Below are positions 15,280 to 17,810 of a DNA stretch of 17,810 bases, in pieces. Each line of letters opens with the position of its first letter. Position 1 is the stretch's first letter. The DNA lies in contig JAYRWN010000078.1 of the NCBI GenBank assembly GCA_041917975.1, forward strand, positions 1-17,810. The letters are read 5' to 3'. Source of the stretch: JAYRWN01 sp041917975 (lineage in GTDB: Bacteria; Bacteroidota; Bacteroidia; Chitinophagales; Saprospiraceae). The notes under the pieces were generated by a model that worked only from the letters and a program-made list of their open reading frames with translations, was not told where the DNA came from and did not search any database. The position numbers were made by a program, and so were the translations under genes.

Positions 15280-15379
15280 AAACGATTGGTTTTAGGCTGA
15301 TAAATAAGTCAAACCGGATATGTGCAATGGAAAAATATAAATCGAATATAAAGCAGCGAAACCAAAAAACCAAACGTTT

Positions 15380-16012
15380 TTATTTCTTGTCCGATTTATT
15401 TTTGGATCGTTGGTCCTTGAAACCGAGCTGCTCAGCATACTCTTTTAATTTGTCTTTCAACATGTTACGTGCCCTAAACAGCCTGGATCTTACCGTGCCG
15501 ATGGGGACATCAATTATTTTAGCAATTTCTTCATACGTAAAGCCCTCCACATCACACAACAGCACCACAGTTCTAAAATCTACCGGTAAAGCATTGATGG
15601 CTCCAGTAACTTCATCGCCCATCATGTTTTCAAACAATTCCTGACGCAGATCGGTGTATTTTCCTACTTTGTCCGAGTCTGTATCATGATAGCTGACGAT
15701 GTCCTGGAAATCCACCTGTGTGGGTTGCTTGGACTTACGCCTATATTCGTTGATATAAGCGTTTTTCAGAATCTTAAACAACCATGCTTTGGCATTAGTT
15801 CCCTTGTCGTATTTTTCGATGAACCGGAAGGCCTTCAGGTAGGTTTCTTGCACCAGGTCCGAAGCATCATCTTCATCAAAAGTGAGGTGGAAAGCAAAAG
15901 TATGCAGGGCCTCGATGTGTGGTAAAAACTCTTCTTCGAAGATGCGTAATTTTTGCTCGGTGGTTTTGCCTGGCTGCAAATTGCTTGGATTTTGGATTTG
16001 TAACTGTATCAT
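15380..16012 (-). CDS. ECF-family RNA polymerase sigma factor
   Basis: Extracytoplasmic-function sigma-70 factor that directs RNA polymerase to a small set of promoters. I use the ATG at 16012 (210 residues); an in-frame TTG at 16027 would add five residues. Region 2 spans about residues 28-93, with DDASDLVQETYLKAFRFIEK (48-67) as the core-binding helix and GTNAKAWLFKILKNAYINEY (71-90) as region 2.3-2.4. A linker follows, then region 4 (about 130-190) with INALPVDFRTVVLLCDVEG and the helix-turn-helix YEEIAKIIDVPIGTVRSRLF (160-179). The C-terminus is a short basic tail. The small anti-sigma-like gene comes next, so the pair probably forms one regulatory unit. The stimulus and regulon cannot be read from this window. 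Confidence 0.94.
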   Translation of the reverse strand: MIQLQIQNPSNLQPGKTTEQKLRIFEEEFLPHIEALHTFAFHLTFDEDDASDLVQETYLKAFRFIEKYDKGTNAKAWLFKILKNAYINEYRRKSKQPTQVDFQDIVSYHDTDSDKVGKYTDLRQELFENMMGDEVTGAINALPVDFRTVVLLCDVEGFTYEEIAKIIDVPIGTVRSRLFRARNMLKDKLKEYAEQLGFKDQRSKNKSDKK

Positions 16013-16101
16013 GTTCTCAAGACGCAAAGATCACCTTTTTGGCATCCTAAGGACTTGTTAAAATTTTTAGCAAAGTAAAAAAAACCTGATGTTTAACCTA
16101 T

Positions 16102-16767
16102 TTAATCCGTGTTTTCTGCGGCAATTATCCGATCGTCAGCGATGAGAAAAACCTGATCGGACCGCTGGGGCCGAATGACCGCCGTCCCCGTAAAAGCGCC
16201 GAAAGCAGGCATAAGTCCCTGATATTCACCAAAATAAAAACAAGGTAACCGCAGGCTTTGGTTGGCTTTACCGAACATCCTGACCGCCGGATGAATATGC
16301 CCCGCCACATTATATTGCAGAAGCTGAGGTTGTTCCTCCCGGGGTTCATGGGTAAAATCGAAAGGACCCCAGCTCAGACTTTCTTCATGCATATGGATGC
16401 CGAAGTCCTGATAATGATCCTCGTCCAGAATATCATGGTTACCACGCACTAAATGGAAGCGTACGCGGTAAAAATTGCGGATAAAATGGCCCAGCACATC
16501 CCATTCGCGGTTATAGGCGCTGTGAAATAAATCCCCCAAAAAAATGACCGTCTCCGGATGATAACCATCCAAAAGGTGATAGAGACGCTCCCAGTTTTTG
16601 TCTGCCACCCGGGAGGATACCGCCATTCCCGCCCGCTGGAAATGGGCCGCTTTGCCCAAATGCAGGTCGGCCAGCCACAGACAGCGCTGCGCCGCCCAAT
16701 ACACGGCCCGGTAAGGGTGGAGTTCCAGCTCCTCTCCGGCTACAGTGGTGATGATCCGTTCTGACAT
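16102..16767 (-). CDS. pdeM: Ligase-associated DNA damage response endonuclease-type metallophosphoesterase (PdeM)
   Basis: Calcineurin-like metallophosphoesterase of the PdeM group, associated in many bacteria with an ATP-dependent DNA ligase, an Lhr-type helicase and an exonuclease in DNA repair. The 221-residue product shows all metal-binding motifs in order: WLADLHLGKAAHFQRAG (31-47), FLGDLFHS (76-83), VRGNHD (107-112), FTHEP (138-142) and GHIHP (156-160). The segment after DLHLGK with HFQRAG is typical of PdeM. The partner genes are absent on both sides here, so the gene is either solitary or its partners are elsewhere. It is the last ordinary chromosomal gene before the AT-rich right end. 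Its reaction (nuclease or phosphodiesterase) is family knowledge, not seen here. Confidence 0.88.
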   Translation of the reverse strand: MSERIITTVAGEELELHPYRAVYWAAQRCLWLADLHLGKAAHFQRAGMAVSSRVADKNWERLYHLLDGYHPETVIFLGDLFHSAYNREWDVLGHFIRNFYRVRFHLVRGNHDILDEDHYQDFGIHMHEESLSWGPFDFTHEPREEQPQLLQYNVAGHIHPAVRMFGKANQSLRLPCFYFGEYQGLMPAFGAFTGTAVIRPQRSDQVFLIADDRIIAAENTD

Positions 16768-16821
16768 GTTGGACGAAAATATGGTTCTTTTAAATTTTTA
16801 CAAAAGAGAAACTCTGTATTG

Positions 16822-16853
16822 CCAAGATAGTGAGAAGAAAATTAACCAGCAGA
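16822..16853 (-). promoter_or_regulatory. Candidate promoter of pdeM
   Basis: On the minus strand TCTG (16853-16850) is followed after 20 bases by TATCTTGG (16829-16822). Each element has one mismatch to TTTG / TAnnTTTG, and the spacing equals that of the rpsF promoter. The leader would be roughly 48 bases. Moderate to weak evidence. Confidence 0.3.
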
Positions 16854-16885
16854 AAATCACGCTAAATAGCCAAAAAATTAATTAA

Positions 16886-17209
16886 TCTTTTGTTCAGAAA
16901 TGGGAGTACTGCACTTTAATAATTGATGACGATCTGGCATTCGCACGCCATGAATACATTGCAAAGATCCTAGGTGTTTCAACATATTTTGCTCGCGCAT
17001 ACTCTTCTTAAGACAAAGGCACCGTTGAAAATAGAATTGGACAAATTCGAGCATTCATTCCAAAAGGAACGAGTATTGAAGAAATTCATCCTCAAACTAT
17101 AAAAGCGATAGAACGAAAAATAAATCATCAACCCATAAGAAAATTCAATTACCTTAGATCAATTGAATATAAAAATAATTTAGGAAAAACCGTTACACTG
17201 GCTACTTGA
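16886..17209 (+). pseudogene. Degenerate C-terminal fragment of an IS30-family transposase
   Basis: The reading frame from 16886 to the TGA at 17207-17209 translates into the C-terminal third of an IS30-type DDE transposase. Recognisable parts are the segment around TLIIDDDLAFARHEYIAKIL (normally a DNG-x-EF motif at the second catalytic Asp), FARAYSS, GTVENRIGQIRAFIPKGTS with the catalytic Glu of VENR, and the INHQPIRKFNYL helix (usually NxRPRK-x-LGY). An in-frame TAA at 17009-17011 replaces the tryptophan normally found before the (E/D)KG-x-VEN motif, and the DNG glycine is lost. The N-terminal two thirds are missing; 16768-16885 upstream shows no transposase sequence or start. It is a dead remnant. 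The bases 17210-17336 downstream are AT-rich, with no gene. Confidence 0.82.
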
Positions 17210-17336
17210 ATTCAGCTACTAAATTTTATGTATGAATAGCTAATATTTAGAGAACCATGTTTTTTGCATAGTAGATTATTTTATAATGATAATTTTTAGA
17301 AGGAGTGAATAATTTAAAAATTAAGTATAGTTATAT

Positions 17337-17678
17337 ATGGCGTATAGTGTAAATGAAACTAATCCATACTGGGTGTTTGAAGAAAGCCGCCATTTCTGGC
17401 CAAAAATAAATAAAGGAGATTATTATAGACAGTCAGGCTATGATTTTGGAGCTCTATTAGTCACGCCTATTTTTGAGTTTATGCATTTCATGACCGATGA
17501 AATAGATGGTGGTCATTGTCTTTCCTATACCCAGAAGACTCTTTATTATTGGTGGCGCCTGGATGCTCAGGTGAATAATGGTGGATTCGTACAATTCTAC
17601 TACAACGGATATGGGGTTACGGTGCCGGCTTTGATCAGCGGGTTAAATTACGTTGGTGATAAAAAAATGAGTTCTTAG
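17337..17678 (+). CDS. DUF4375 (DMP19-like) domain protein, probably C-terminally truncated
   Basis: A 113-residue ORF rich in aromatic residues. The centre (about residues 67-95) fits the DUF4375 pattern: TLYYWWRLDAQVNNGGFVQF followed by YYNGYG, with VNNGGFxQFxxN as the diagnostic core. Normally a further helix of 30 or more residues follows the segment GLNYVGDKK; here the frame ends four residues later (MSS, TAG). The 132 bases to the window end contain no continuation in any frame that I can see, so the gene is likely truncated. The ATG at 17337 follows an in-frame stop at 17328 and is the only good start; an AGGAG at 17301-17305 is too distant to serve it. DMP19 of Neisseria is a DNA mimic, but most DUF4375 proteins are uncharacterised, so no function is assigned. 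Confidence 0.6.
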   Translation: MAYSVNETNPYWVFEESRHFWPKINKGDYYRQSGYDFGALLVTPIFEFMHFMTDEIDGGHCLSYTQKTLYYWWRLDAQVNNGGFVQFYYNGYGVTVPALISGLNYVGDKKMSS

Positions 17679-17810
17679 CCGTTTTTAGTGGGTAACCCAA
17701 GATCCAGTCCACCGAGGTGAAAATAAATGACTATTATAAAATTATTAGTATTTGAAAAACCACGTGCTATTCGTTTTATCTCCTGAATTTTTAGATTTAT
17801 TCTTTCAGCA

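Noticed and set aside
15280..15379. Separate promoter for the anti-sigma-like gene in the spacer after the sigma gene
   Set aside because: No TAnnTTTG box found; cotranscription with the sigma factor is simpler.
17727..17786. Tiny plus-strand ORF after the DUF4375 gene
   Set aside because: Only 19 codons with no recognisable feature in AT-rich DNA.

Overview
The window looks like a chromosomal segment of an aerobic member of the Bacteroidota. The evidence is repeated promoter -7 boxes of the phylum-specific form TAnnTTTG (exact copies before rpsF, hemA, hemH and prfA), a MORN-repeat/caspase exported protein, HemJ as the protoporphyrinogen oxidase, and an ECF sigma factor followed by a tiny anti-sigma-like gene. 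A placement near Saprospiria is only a guess. Most genes lie on the minus strand.

Region 1 (about 1-1345, minus) is the ribosomal operon rpsF-rpsR-rplI, with a good promoter upstream of rpsF and a textbook intrinsic terminator after rplI. Region 2 (1389-2936, minus) encodes a secreted or periplasmic protein with about eight MORN repeats and a C-terminal caspase-like peptidase domain that keeps its His/Cys dyad and carries an EF-hand-like loop.

Region 3 (3101-11992) is the core of the window: every protein step from glutamyl-tRNA to protoheme is here. Leftward runs hemA-hemC-hemD-hemE-hemF-hemB-hemL, tightly packed with several stop/start overlaps. Rightward runs hemH-hemJ, overlapping by four bases. 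The two arms diverge from a 147-bp intergenic segment holding two identical TACTTTTG boxes. Only glutamyl-tRNA synthetase is missing. HemF makes the route oxygen dependent; HemB belongs to the aspartate-rich (non-cysteine) metal class.

Region 4 (12003-16767, minus) is a row of ordinary chromosomal genes: a Tat-exported mannonate dehydratase-like protein, a small helical protein of unknown function, prfA, an anti-sigma-like 77-residue protein, an ECF sigma factor, and a PdeM-type metallophosphoesterase.

Region 5 (about 16790-17810) is visibly AT-rich and looks like accessory DNA: a dead C-terminal fragment of an IS30-family transposase, then a DUF4375/DMP19-like ORF that appears to lose its C-terminal part. 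I found no rRNA, tRNA, CRISPR array or intact mobile element. I see no clearly new multi-gene system; the MORN-caspase with its calcium-like loop, the zinc-less anti-sigma candidate and the bidirectional heme locus with a possibly leaderless hemA are the most interesting items.
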